DNA of 64,000 bases from Sulfurimonas sp. (GTDB lineage: Bacteria > Campylobacterota > Campylobacteria > Campylobacterales > Sulfurimonadaceae): the NCBI RefSeq assembly GCF_029027585.1, contig NZ_CP093397.1, forward strand, positions 558,001 through 622,000, read 5' to 3'. The position numbers and the translations under genes were made by a program. Positions within the stretch are counted from its first letter, which is position 1. Every line of letters begins with the position of its first letter. Shown one piece after another: positions 16,879 to 25,193 of the stretch. The notes beneath the pieces were generated by a model. The model saw only the letters and a program-made list of their open reading frames with translations, searched no databases and was not told where the DNA came from.

Positions 16879-18555
16879 ATGAGGGAGATTCAAAGTACAA
16901 CAGTTAAAACTAAAAATGTTAAAAAATCTATTGCTCGTTTTGCATCACAAAATGAGATATCTATAGATATTTGTGATTTTACCATAAGAAAAACAGCAAC
17001 ATATATGAAAACAAGCTTAGATGATGATTTTAAACTATTTAATGAAAATGTAGCAGAACATTACAAAGATAAAAATGAATTAGTAAATCAACATGTAGAG
17101 TTTCATCAACTCTACATTCTTACACTTGCTAAAGCAAAAGAACCTTCTATTAAACTAAGCTATATCTTAGAACTTGGTAAACATAAATGTATGCCGATTC
17201 TAATCTTAAAACCTGACTCAATCATTCCATACAAAAAGTTAAAGCCAAAAGAAACATATGCTCTTTTAGTAAAAGAATTTAACAAAATAAAAGTAAGAAA
17301 TACCATCTTAATCAATCTTTTTGATGAAAGTATGCTAAATAAACTAAAAGCATTTACAAAACATCTTTATAGCGGAAAATTTAAAAAAAATATAAAATTT
17401 TCTCTTTTTGAAGGAATTGAACCGAAAATAACACGAGCTGGTAAACTAATCCTTTGGTTTAAAAATAAAGAGAATGATGATAAGCATCAAATCATTGAGG
17501 TTGAAAAAGATGAAGTTTTAGTTGAGTATAAAAAACCCATCTATGGAAAAAGTGGTTTTAGTGCAGAGGGAAAACATCTAGGTGCTTCATACTCAACTAA
17601 TGCTGATGACCTTAGAACACCAATAGATGCAGCAACAATATATATAGAAGAAAATGATGATAAAAAACTATATAAGAGCAAGGTAAAAGGTTTTGTAAAA
17701 TTTACTACAAGATTATTAGCTATTGATAACAAAGTAAAAATCTCAAAAATCTCAAGAGTAGAGGACTCTATAGCAAAAGAAGAAGATAACAATATAGAAG
17801 TACACATCTCTCAAAATGACACTACAAAAGACAGTATTGGAGAGGGAGTGGAGTTAGTTAGTGAAACTATCCATGTTAATGGACATATTGGTGCAAACAG
17901 CATCTTAGAAGCCGTTAACTTGCGTATTGATGGAGCGACACATAAAAATTCTATACAATTTGCTAAAACTGCTAAGATAAACAGACATAAAGGCACACTT
18001 AGATGCAAAGAAGCAAAAATCTCACTTCTTGAAGGAGGAACTGTTCATGCAACTACGATTGAAGTAGAAGCTTCATTGGGTGGTACTATTTATGCGCAGA
18101 ATGTAACTATTGGACATGTTAAAAGTAACTTGAAAGTATATGCATCTGAATCAATTACAATTAATTTGGTAAGTGGTGAGGATAACCTTTTTAAAATAAA
18201 TTATAAAGATATACCCATTTTAAATTCTAAAGTTGATTTGATAAATGAAGATATTATCAACTTAAAAGATGACCTTGAAGAAGCACAAAGACACAATCAA
18301 TCTAAAATACCTGAGATTGAAAAAAATATACTTAACTTCAAAAATGAACTCCAATACATTCAAGAATCAACTTTAAGGGCTAAAATAAGTATTGAAAAAC
18401 CATTTATTGGCTTAAATAGAATTGTCTTTACTCTTTATAATGAAGATGAAATAATGTACAAAACACAAGCACAAAGCTATAAACCATTTTATCTAAAAGT
18501 TAGTGAAGATAAAATCACTTTAGAACCTGTTAAAAAATCTATCTCTCTTAATTAA
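16879..18555 (+). CDS. FapA-family (DUF342) protein
   Basis: 558 residues. A poorly conserved N-terminal half (1-200) precedes the DUF342 core: LVEYKKPIYGKSGFSAEGKHLGA, then repeated beta-strand turns rich in Gly/Ile (VHVNGHIGANSILEAVNLRIDGA, KGTLRCKEAKISLLEGGTVHA, SLGGTIYAQNVTIGHVKS), typical of a right-handed beta-helix. A coiled coil (about 440-500) and a short C-terminal domain follow. FapA in Vibrio affects polar FlhF/flagellar placement; other DUF342 proteins are uncharacterised polymer-forming proteins. No flagellar genes are nearby, so the role here is open. Third gene of the cyclase-like operon. Confidence 0.75.
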   Translation: MREIQSTTVKTKNVKKSIARFASQNEISIDICDFTIRKTATYMKTSLDDDFKLFNENVAEHYKDKNELVNQHVEFHQLYILTLAKAKEPSIKLSYILELGKHKCMPILILKPDSIIPYKKLKPKETYALLVKEFNKIKVRNTILINLFDESMLNKLKAFTKHLYSGKFKKNIKFSLFEGIEPKITRAGKLILWFKNKENDDKHQIIEVEKDEVLVEYKKPIYGKSGFSAEGKHLGASYSTNADDLRTPIDAATIYIEENDDKKLYKSKVKGFVKFTTRLLAIDNKVKISKISRVEDSIAKEEDNNIEVHISQNDTTKDSIGEGVELVSETIHVNGHIGANSILEAVNLRIDGATHKNSIQFAKTAKINRHKGTLRCKEAKISLLEGGTVHATTIEVEASLGGTIYAQNVTIGHVKSNLKVYASESITINLVSGEDNLFKINYKDIPILNSKVDLINEDIINLKDDLEEAQRHNQSKIPEIEKNILNFKNELQYIQESTLRAKISIEKPFIGLNRIVFTLYNEDEIMYKTQAQSYKPFYLKVSEDKITLEPVKKSISLN

Positions 18556-18604
18556 AAAATCCTCTAAATTTTATATAAACTAAAATATCTTAATTTAAAA
18601 AGGA

Positions 18605-18756
18605 TATTTAAGTATAAATTTTATACGGTTTATCGTATATATAATACAATATATACTGTATTATATAAATATAAATTTATTTAATATCATTTATATTGTG
18701 TATTTAAGTATTAATACCATTATTTATATTAAATTAAATGTATATTTAAGTATATA
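18605..18756. repeat. Three direct copies of TATTTAAGTATWWA upstream of the HTH gene
   Basis: Copies at 18605-18618, 18701-18714 and 18743-18756 share TATTTAAGTAT exactly and end AAA, TAA and ATA. Starts are 96 and 42 bases apart. They lie in a 219-base, extremely AT-rich gap and may be binding sites for the HTH protein encoded just downstream (inference). Confidence 0.6.
18612..18667. promoter_or_regulatory. Three overlapping inverted repeats in the AT-rich gap, possible operator cluster
   Basis: GTATAAA/TTTATAC arms with 1-base centre (18612-18626); TATACG/CGTATA with 6-base centre (18622-18639); TATATAATACA/TGTATTATATA, an 11-base perfect arm pair with 8-base centre (18638-18667). Adjacent repeats share bases. 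All three are exact. A stem terminator without a T-run is an alternative for the largest one; tandem repressor sites are more natural here. Confidence 0.55.
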
Positions 18757-18774
18757 ATCCGTATAATACTACTT

Positions 18775-19017
18775 ATGAAAATTGATGATTTATTTAATAT
18801 CCTCCATAACTCATTGGAATACAAAAATAATGGAAAAAAGATATCACTCAAAGATATGGCTAATTCATTTGGTGTTTCAATGCGCACATATCAAGACTGG
18901 AAGCTAGGTCGAGCTAAACCTCAGGCAGCATCTATAGTTATGAAAATGTTGGGACAATTAGATGATGATGAGATTATAAGAACTGTTAGAAAAATCAACA
19001 AACTTGAAGAGGCATAG
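18775..19017 (+). CDS. Small helix-turn-helix DNA-binding protein
   Basis: 80 residues. SLKDMANSFGVSMRTYQDWKLGRAKP is a clear helix-turn-helix of the Xre/Cro-like type: helix, turn at SFGVS, recognition helix MRTYQDWKLG. The rest is short helices (AASIVMKMLGQL), perhaps for dimerisation. A -10 TATAAT lies at 18753-18758 inside the third direct repeat, so autoregulation is likely. A two-stop gap of 3 bases separates it from the next gene, which is probably its co-transcribed partner. Confidence 0.75.
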   Translation: MKIDDLFNILHNSLEYKNNGKKISLKDMANSFGVSMRTYQDWKLGRAKPQAASIVMKMLGQLDDDEIIRTVRKINKLEEA

Positions 19018-19020
19018 TAG

Positions 19021-19254
19021 ATGAGCACACTGACTAAACAAGAGAGAGATGGACTCGAAGATATATTTTTATCTATTCACACCGATAGAACAAAATACAC
19101 AAAAATCAAAGAAATTTCATCTTTATTAGTATCAACAACCATAAGCTTTAATGCATCAAAATTTTTAAAAGTAGCTAAATTAGGACTCAAAGAGTCTAAA
19201 TTATCGCAATTTATCACACTTTTTATCAAAAAGAAGAAAAATTTAAGCAAATAA
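19021..19254 (+). CDS. 77-residue protein of unknown function paired with the HTH gene
   Basis: 77 residues, basic, helical, ending LFIKKKKNLSK. No motif recognised. It begins 3 bases after the HTH stop codon (TAGTAG, then ATG), so the two are translated from one message. Regular hydrophobic spacing (ISSLLVSTTISFNASKFLKVAKLGLKES) would fit a small helical bundle. It could be an accessory factor of the HTH protein; a toxin-antitoxin pair is possible but nothing specific supports it. Confidence 0.55.
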   Translation: MSTLTKQERDGLEDIFLSIHTDRTKYTKIKEISSLLVSTTISFNASKFLKVAKLGLKESKLSQFITLFIKKKKNLSK

Positions 19255-19274
19255 ATTATAAAGTATCTTCAGCT

Positions 19275-19321
19275 GAATTATTTTCACAAAGGGCTTAGCG
19301 GTGTCTTTTTGAAATAATTTC
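19275..19321 (+). other. Imperfect hairpin in the hup leader
   Basis: GAATTATTTTCACAAAG (19275-19291) and CTTTTTGAAATAATTTC (19305-19321) pair over about 14-15 positions with two bulges, around a 13-base loop containing GGCTTAGCGGTGT. No T-run follows, so it is a weak terminator candidate for the upstream pair or a 5' UTR structure of hup. Confidence 0.35.
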
Positions 19322-19351
19322 GGAAATCTTTATGAATCCAAGGGTATATAT

Positions 19352-19636
19352 ATGAATAAAGCTCAATTCGTTGAATTAGTACAAGCAAGTGGTGAATACA
19401 AAACTAAAGTTGAAGCAGAAGCTGCTATTAAAGCTTTTACACAAGCAGTAACAACTGCTTTAGTTAAAAAAGAAGATGTTTCTTTAGTTGGTTTTGGTAG
19501 TTTTACTGCTAACCTTCAAAAAGGTAAAAGTGGTAAAGTTCCAGGTACAGATAAAACTTATACTACTCAAGACAAAATGGTTCCTAAGTTTAAAGCTGGT
19601 AAAGGTCTTAAAGACCGCGTTGCAGCTGGTAAATAG
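19352..19636 (+). CDS. hup: HU-family histone-like DNA-binding protein
   Basis: 94 residues with the HU signature: MNKAQFVELVQASG start, SLVGFGSFTANLQKGKSGKVPGT with the conserved beta-arm entry, and the lysine-rich C-terminus VPKFKAGKGLKDRVAAGK. HU is an abundant dimeric protein that bends and compacts DNA. AAGGG precedes the ATG. A well-formed hairpin plus T-run terminates it right after the stop codon. Confidence 0.96.
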   Translation: MNKAQFVELVQASGEYKTKVEAEAAIKAFTQAVTTALVKKEDVSLVGFGSFTANLQKGKSGKVPGTDKTYTTQDKMVPKFKAGKGLKDRVAAGK

Positions 19637-19643
19637 AACTTTT

Positions 19644-19677
19644 AAAACTCATAGCTTCTTTATGCTGTGAGTTTTTT
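19644..19677 (+). terminator. Intrinsic terminator of hup
   Basis: A 12-base-pair stem, AAAACTCATAGC (19644-19655) with GCTGTGAGTTTT (19664-19675) including one G-T pair, closes an 8-base loop and runs into six T residues (19672-19677). This is the clearest rho-independent terminator in the window. Confidence 0.85.
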
Positions 19678-19684
19678 CTCTTTC

Positions 19685-21178
19685 ATGAATATATTTTCAT
19701 CTCTTTTTAAAAAGAAAAAACAACAACTGACACTTCCAGACTCACTTTTAATAAAAAAACTAAAAACTGTTTGTAAAGAGAACTCTCTTAGCATCTATGA
19801 AGATATAACTATTTATCATCATACACAAAGTTATTTTATTCCTTTACTTATTTTAAATCCTAACAAGGGTCTTTATCTATTTGAATACAAAGAATGGTCA
19901 TATGATGATCTTAAAAATGCAACAATTTCTAAAGCATCAAACCAAGACTCAAGTAGTAAAAATCTAGCCTTTGAAAAAACACATCAATTTATAAAACAAA
20001 AGTTTAATGAACTAACACATAATGATGGCGTTCCTATTTATAACTATTTACTTATGCAAAATATAAATAGTGATGAATATGTACATTTAGATGAATCTTT
20101 TAAAGAGTTACTGCCGTTTAATAAAATCATGTTTAATAATTCAACAGAAGATGAAATTTTACAAAAAATTCATAATACTCCACAGCCAGATACGAAGATG
20201 CCAAGTGAAGTAGAAATCATAGGTAATCTTCTTGTTCAATATCTTATCTTTTCTAAAGACAACACTAAGCATCTAGCCTCAAAAGAACAAGTAAACTTTA
20301 TAGATAGTAAAATTGAAGGGACAAAAACACTAAGTGGATCTACAAACTCAGGAAAAACTTCTTCTATACTTTTAAAAGCTATCCTAGAAAGTCTTCGTTC
20401 TCCTGATTTAAAAATTATCATACTTGAACCAACTGTATTAGCTTGTGATTTATTAAAACAAAGACTTCTTAACATCATAGAATATGCAATAATTGAGATA
20501 AATATTGACTCTATTGAGATTATAACTCCTATCGCTTTTGTCAATAAGCATCTAAGTAAACTAAAAAAACCTCACTTAGAAGTTATCTTACATATAGATG
20601 AAAAACTTATGAAAAATAAAAACAAAGTTGCAGACTTTATTATTTGTGACGATGCAAATCTTCTTTCATTTGAGTTTATTGAGTATCTTAAACATATTCA
20701 AAAGAAATCAGCTCTTATTTTGGTTAATGAATATTACGATGAAGATGCTGAGTTTATTTTTAAAAATAACTTTGTAGAAAAAAATGTAGAAATAATTTTT
20801 AAAGAAGCCAATCAACATGCAAAAGCACTTCAAATAGTATCAAAACTACTTCAAAAAAATAAAGCAGAAGAAATTTTAATAGTTAGCAATAATGTTACTA
20901 AAAATAATCTAAGTGAAGATTTAGAATTTTTTATAAAAGACAATGCAATTTTGTTAGACAGTAGTATAAATTTACAAAATCAAGATTTAGAAAATCTTAT
21001 ACTTTGTTCTTACGCACAGATAAGCTCTTTAAATACTAAATTTGTTTTACTTCTAGATGTTGAAGAAGCGTCTCTAAATGAGCTTAAATATGCCTTGCAT
21101 CTAGCCAATGACACGGCTTATGTACTTTATGAAAGTGAAAGTGAAAATATACAAATACTAAAGGAAAAAAATGTTTAA
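19685..21178 (+). CDS. Degenerate NERD-nuclease-like / SF1-helicase-like ATPase
   Basis: About 497 residues from the ATG at 19685; an earlier GTG would lie inside the hup terminator. About 25-110 resembles a NERD nuclease-like domain: LLILNPNKGLYLFEYKEWS keeps the E-x-K of the strand but the usual upstream catalytic Asp is not seen. From about 197 a P-loop ATPase part follows: SKEQVNFI (Q-motif-like), GSTNSGKTS (about 218-226), and FIICDDANLLS (about 317-327) resembling the UvrD Walker B DExQ. Later SF1 motifs are weak or absent, so it may be an ATPase without helicase activity. Role unknown; 3' end overlaps the cyclophilin start by 8 bases. Confidence 0.55.
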   Translation: MNIFSSLFKKKKQQLTLPDSLLIKKLKTVCKENSLSIYEDITIYHHTQSYFIPLLILNPNKGLYLFEYKEWSYDDLKNATISKASNQDSSSKNLAFEKTHQFIKQKFNELTHNDGVPIYNYLLMQNINSDEYVHLDESFKELLPFNKIMFNNSTEDEILQKIHNTPQPDTKMPSEVEIIGNLLVQYLIFSKDNTKHLASKEQVNFIDSKIEGTKTLSGSTNSGKTSSILLKAILESLRSPDLKIIILEPTVLACDLLKQRLLNIIEYAIIEINIDSIEIITPIAFVNKHLSKLKKPHLEVILHIDEKLMKNKNKVADFIICDDANLLSFEFIEYLKHIQKKSALILVNEYYDEDAEFIFKNNFVEKNVEIIFKEANQHAKALQIVSKLLQKNKAEEILIVSNNVTKNNLSEDLEFFIKDNAILLDSSINLQNQDLENLILCSYAQISSLNTKFVLLLDVEEASLNELKYALHLANDTAYVLYESESENIQILKEKNV

Positions 21179-21713
21179 AATATTGTTTACATTTTTATTA
21201 ATGTTATCAATCCACTTACAAGCAAATGAAAATAATCCACGCGTTATACTACAAACAACACAAGGAAAGATTGAACTTATCCTTTTTAAAGATATTGCAC
21301 CTTTAACGGTGCAAAATTTTACAACTCATGTTAAAAATGGATATTTTAATGGTATAGCTTTTCATAGAATTATAAAAGATTTTATGATTCAAGGGGGCGA
21401 TCCAAGTGAGAGTGGTTTTGGTGGTGAAAGCATCTGGGGAAAACCTTTTAAAGATGAGTTTAAAAATAAAACCTTTAATAAAGTTGGCATTTTAGCCATG
21501 GCAAATACTGGTCCTCACACAAATGGAAGCCAATTTTTCATAACAACAGCTAAAACACCTTGGTTAAATGGAAGGCACACTATATTTGGTGAAATTACTC
21601 CAGCATCTATGAGTACAATAATGAAACTAAATAGCGTTGCTACTCTTGGGAGAAATGGTGGGGATAAACCACTTGAACGACAAGAAATCATAAAAGCATA
21701 TATCAAAAAATAA
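21171..21713 (+). CDS. Periplasmic cyclophilin-type peptidyl-prolyl isomerase
   Basis: 180 residues. A hydrophobic signal peptide (about 1-18, MFKILFTFLLMLSIHLQA) precedes a compact bacterial cyclophilin domain with FHRIIKDFMIQGGDP (catalytic Arg), LAMANTGPHTNGSQFFIT and LNGRHTIFGEI. It speeds prolyl isomerisation of exported proteins. AAGGA lies 6 bases before the ATG, inside the end of the preceding gene. Confidence 0.94.
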   Translation: MFKILFTFLLMLSIHLQANENNPRVILQTTQGKIELILFKDIAPLTVQNFTTHVKNGYFNGIAFHRIIKDFMIQGGDPSESGFGGESIWGKPFKDEFKNKTFNKVGILAMANTGPHTNGSQFFITTAKTPWLNGRHTIFGEITPASMSTIMKLNSVATLGRNGGDKPLERQEIIKAYIKK

Positions 21714-21800
21714 ATTTGTAATACTCTTATAACCTTTTTGCTGATATAATTTCAAATATTACAACATAACAGTTACATAATGGTTACGAGGGGAAAAATC

Positions 21801-23447
21801 ATGGAAATACAAACTATGAAAAAGCTTGAAAAAGAGGCATTAAAAAAGAGTAGTCCTGACTTTACAAAACTAGGGTTAGCACTATTTTTTATGATTGGTG
21901 TTTTAACTTTTAGCTTTTTAAGTAATGGTGGAATTCCAAACAATATGTTTTTAGCTATCGCTGCACTAATCGGTGCTTATATGGCGATGAACATAGGTGC
22001 AAATGATGTTGCAAATAATGTTGGACCTGCTGTTGGTTCAAAAGCACTTACTCTTACAACTGCCATAATCATTGCTGCCGTATTTGAAGCTGCTGGTGCC
22101 CTTATAGCTGGTGGGGAAGTTGTTAAAACCATCAAAAAAGGTATCATTGATATTTCTGCTTTTGGTGGAAATAGTGACCCTTTTATCTGGGCTATGATGG
22201 CAGCTCTTTTAGCAGCGGCTTTATGGCTTAACTTTGCGACAATGGTTCGCGCTCCTGTTTCAACTACCCACTCAATAGTTGGTGGAGTGATGGGTGCGGG
22301 CATTGCAGCTTCTGGTTTTTCAATAGTATCTTGGGGTACAATGGCAAAAATTGCTGCTTCTTGGATAATTTCACCTATTTTAGGTGGTGTTATTGCCGCT
22401 TTATTTTTATACTCCATAAAAAAGTCTATCGTATTTAAAGATGATAAAATAAGTGCTGCCAAAACATGGGTTCCTGTTTTTGTTGCCACTATGTCATGGG
22501 CTTTTATAACTTACTTAACACTAAAAGGGCTAAAAAAAATATGGCCACAAATAGTTGAAATATTAAATTTTGTACCTTTAGTGTCTATTGAGACGACAGA
22601 AAAACCAACTCTTATGACTGCTCTTATTTTAGGTTTTATAGTTGCCATAGTGGTTTACTTTCTTGTAAAAATAAGACTAAAGTCAAACTCAACGATGCTT
22701 GAGAACAACAGAGCATCTGTAAATTCTCTTTTCACTATCCCTTTGATTTTTGCAGCAGCCCTGCTTAGTTTTGCTCATGGTGCAAATGATGTAGCAAATG
22801 CCATAGGACCCTTAGCTGCGATAAATGACGCAGTTATAAATGGAGGCATCTCTACTAAAGCATCTATACCTATTTGGGTTATGGGAGTTGGAGCCTTAGG
22901 TATCGCTCTTGGTTTAGCACTTTATGGACCTAAACTCATAAAAACTGTTGGCTCTGAAATCACAGACCTTGACCAAATAAGAGCCTTCTCCGTAGCAATG
23001 GCGGCTTCTATTACAGTTATAATCGCTTCTCAGCTAGGACTTCCTGTGAGTTCTACTCATATTGCTATCGGTGGTGTTTTTGGAGTTGGTTTCTTAAGAG
23101 AATGGTTACACCTAACTGATAACAGACCTACTATTGCTGATGATAAACTGACCATAAAAGATGAAAAGAAAAATCTAAATGCTTACCATGCAGAACGCCT
23201 TACATTAGAGGATAAAGATAATAAAAATCAAAATGATTATGAGAGAATAGTTGAGCTGTATAAATTTATGGCAGTTGAAGAAAAACTCATAAAAGCCACA
23301 AAAAAGCATATAAAACAAACTAAAAAAGTAGAGTATGTTAAAAGAGATGCTATCAAAAAAATCATTACTGCTTGGGTTGTTACAGTTCCAGCAGCAGCTG
23401 TTTTAGCAGGTTTATTATTTTTTATGATTAAAGGTATTATGGCTTAG
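21801..23447 (+). CDS. pit: Inorganic phosphate transporter, PiT family
   Basis: About 548 residues from the ATG at 21801, which has GAGGGG 7 bases upstream; an earlier in-frame ATG does not. Two homologous halves each carry the PiT signature: GANDVANNVGPAVGSKALT near 66-85 and HGANDVANAIGPLAAI near 330-345, both followed by PVSTTH/PVSSTH. About ten membrane segments surround a charged cytosolic loop (about 440-520). Moves phosphate with cation symport; the cation (Na+ or H+) is not decided by sequence. Converges with folP, overlapping by 4 bases. Confidence 0.93.
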   Translation: MEIQTMKKLEKEALKKSSPDFTKLGLALFFMIGVLTFSFLSNGGIPNNMFLAIAALIGAYMAMNIGANDVANNVGPAVGSKALTLTTAIIIAAVFEAAGALIAGGEVVKTIKKGIIDISAFGGNSDPFIWAMMAALLAAALWLNFATMVRAPVSTTHSIVGGVMGAGIAASGFSIVSWGTMAKIAASWIISPILGGVIAALFLYSIKKSIVFKDDKISAAKTWVPVFVATMSWAFITYLTLKGLKKIWPQIVEILNFVPLVSIETTEKPTLMTALILGFIVAIVVYFLVKIRLKSNSTMLENNRASVNSLFTIPLIFAAALLSFAHGANDVANAIGPLAAINDAVINGGISTKASIPIWVMGVGALGIALGLALYGPKLIKTVGSEITDLDQIRAFSVAMAASITVIIASQLGLPVSSTHIAIGGVFGVGFLREWLHLTDNRPTIADDKLTIKDEKKNLNAYHAERLTLEDKDNKNQNDYERIVELYKFMAVEEKLIKATKKHIKQTKKVEYVKRDAIKKIITAWVVTVPAAAVLAGLLFFMIKGIMA

Positions 23448-24586
23448 GTTTTATTTAAAGCCTCTTGTACCTTTATAGCTTGTGTATGTTCATAAACATC
23501 ATGAACTCTAATCATAGAAGCTCCATTTTTAATAGCCTCTAGATGAAGAGTTAGCGTTCCTGCTAGCCTATCTTGTACTAAAGATGAAGATATCTTATCT
23601 ATCATTGATTTTCTAGAAGCTCCCACTAATAGTGGTTTATCAAGAGTTAAAAAGTTCTCTAAATGTTTTATTAACATAAGATTATGCTCTAGTGTTTTTC
23701 CAAACCCTATTCCTATATCTAAAACTATATCATTAACTCCAAAACTTTGCGCTTTTTGTATTCTTTGCTCAAAAAATTTATAAATATCACTTAAAACACT
23801 TTCATATTTTGGCTCTTTTTGCATAGTTAAAGGAGTTCCTTGCATATGCATGATAATCGCTGTCGCATCATAACTAGCACAAAGTTTACAAAGCTCATCG
23901 TTGGCTAAACCTGTTATATCATTAAGTATTTTAAAACCATTATCAAGTGCATACTCTATAACTTTTGGCTCATAACTATCAATGGAAAATTTGGCTTTTT
24001 CATAAAGGTTTTCTTTTTTTATAGCATCTATGATTGGCTTAACTCTATTTAACTCTTCTTCAACGCTTACACTTAAACTATTTGGAGAGGAGGACACAGC
24101 ACCAATATCTATAATATTTGCACCATCTTGTATCATTTTTATAATTGCATCTATTGCCTTGGCATCTACAAATCTACTTCCGCTAAAAAAACTATCATTA
24201 TTTGCATTTATAACACCCATAATTTCTACACACTTTGGCTTTTTTACTTTGTTTATAAAAGAAAGTTTTTTTGCAAGTTCTTTAAGTCCAAAGGGTTGTG
24301 AGAGTTCTTTTTTACTTAGAATTTTTAACTGTTTTGAGGTGGCAATTAATATACAATCTACTAAAGGTGTAATGGCTAAAACAGTTCCACGAGGCACAGC
24401 TAAATCTGCTCCGATAGAAAGGGCATCTTGCTTTAAAATATTTGCCCCACCTACATGTAAATCTTTTATATATATGACATGATAAGCCATCTTAGAAGCT
24501 AGTATATCAACTCCACCACCATCAACTCCAAGTCTTTTTAAATACTCTTTAGCATCTATACTATTTGATAGTTTATTAATTTGCAT
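23444..24586 (-). CDS. folP: Dihydropteroate synthase with an N-terminal extension
   Basis: 380 residues; typical FolP is about 280. The catalytic TIM barrel starts at about 120 (CVEIMGVINANNDSFFSGSRF, the substitute for the usual MGILNVTPDSFSDGG), then DIGAVSSSP, FSIDSYEPKVIEYAL, ILNDITGL, IIMHMQGTP, DIGIGFGKT and GASRKSMI. The extra first 115 residues are a feature of the epsilonproteobacterial proteins. It condenses p-aminobenzoate with pterin diphosphate in folate synthesis and is the sulfonamide target. Overlaps holB upstream by 11 bases. Confidence 0.93.
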   Translation of the reverse strand: MQINKLSNSIDAKEYLKRLGVDGGGVDILASKMAYHVIYIKDLHVGGANILKQDALSIGADLAVPRGTVLAITPLVDCILIATSKQLKILSKKELSQPFGLKELAKKLSFINKVKKPKCVEIMGVINANNDSFFSGSRFVDAKAIDAIIKMIQDGANIIDIGAVSSSPNSLSVSVEEELNRVKPIIDAIKKENLYEKAKFSIDSYEPKVIEYALDNGFKILNDITGLANDELCKLCASYDATAIIMHMQGTPLTMQKEPKYESVLSDIYKFFEQRIQKAQSFGVNDIVLDIGIGFGKTLEHNLMLIKHLENFLTLDKPLLVGASRKSMIDKISSSLVQDRLAGTLTLHLEAIKNGASMIRVHDVYEHTQAIKVQEALNKT

Positions 24587-25193
24587 CTATAAAACCCATA
24601 AGAACTAGCGTTAAAATATTTTGTGGTTTTGAGTTTAGCTCTAAGAGTCTATATGCCTTGTCAAAATTATCTAGCTGTTTTTGAGATAGTATCAACATGT
24701 CAACAACTGTTGCTCTGTGATAAAGAGATTCTAGTAACTCTTTGGCTTCGTTTCTACTTGTCCAAGCATGTTTCTTTAAAAAGGTAAAAACATCTTCATA
24801 ACTAAGTTTTGAAAAGTTTAATTCGCATTCATAAATTTTACTAATATTTTTAGTTTTTTTGATTGGAAGTCTTGAGCGAACAGTAGGAAGAAGGTTTGAT
24901 TTAGTTGGAGTTATGATAATAAACTCTATATTTCTAGGAGGTTCTTCAAAAACTTTTAAAAGTGAGTTTTGAGAAACTACATGAAACTCTAAAGCACCTA
25001 AGACTATATACTTTATACTTGATTCACTTATGTATGCCTCAGCTATAACTGCCTTTGCATGTTCAATTAAAAATTTATCCTCAATAAAGCCAACTACTCT
25101 ATGTGGTTTTAAAGATTCTTGAAGTTTATGAAACTGAGCTTCTACATCACTAGCAATTAAGATATGCCCTCTTACAACCTCATGAACTGACAT
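24576..25193 (-). CDS. holB: DNA polymerase III delta-prime subunit (short form)
   Basis: About 205 residues from the ATG at 25191-25193, chosen because GGAG lies 6 bases upstream. The segment FHVVSQNSLLKVFEEPPRNIEFIIITPTKSNLLPTVRSRL is the clamp-loader AAA+ signature (sensor 1 and the S-R-x motif). The protein is short and lacks the N-terminal Walker A region, as in other epsilonproteobacterial HolB. It helps load the beta clamp. Starts inside hobA; gene order matches H. pylori HP1230-HP1231. Confidence 0.88.
   Translation of the reverse strand: MSVHEVVRGHILIASDVEAQFHKLQESLKPHRVVGFIEDKFLIEHAKAVIAEAYISESSIKYIVLGALEFHVVSQNSLLKVFEEPPRNIEFIIITPTKSNLLPTVRSRLPIKKTKNISKIYECELNFSKLSYEDVFTFLKKHAWTSRNEAKELLESLYHRATVVDMLILSQKQLDNFDKAYRLLELNSKPQNILTLVLMGFIDAN

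Noticed and set aside
18556..18774. Chromosomal replication origin
   Set aside because: AT-rich and repeated, but no DnaA boxes of the TTATNCACA type and no dnaA or dnaN next to it.
18775..19254. Firm toxin-antitoxin call for the HTH and 77-residue pair
   Set aside because: No RelE, HipA, HigB, Fic or other toxin signature is visible in the second product.
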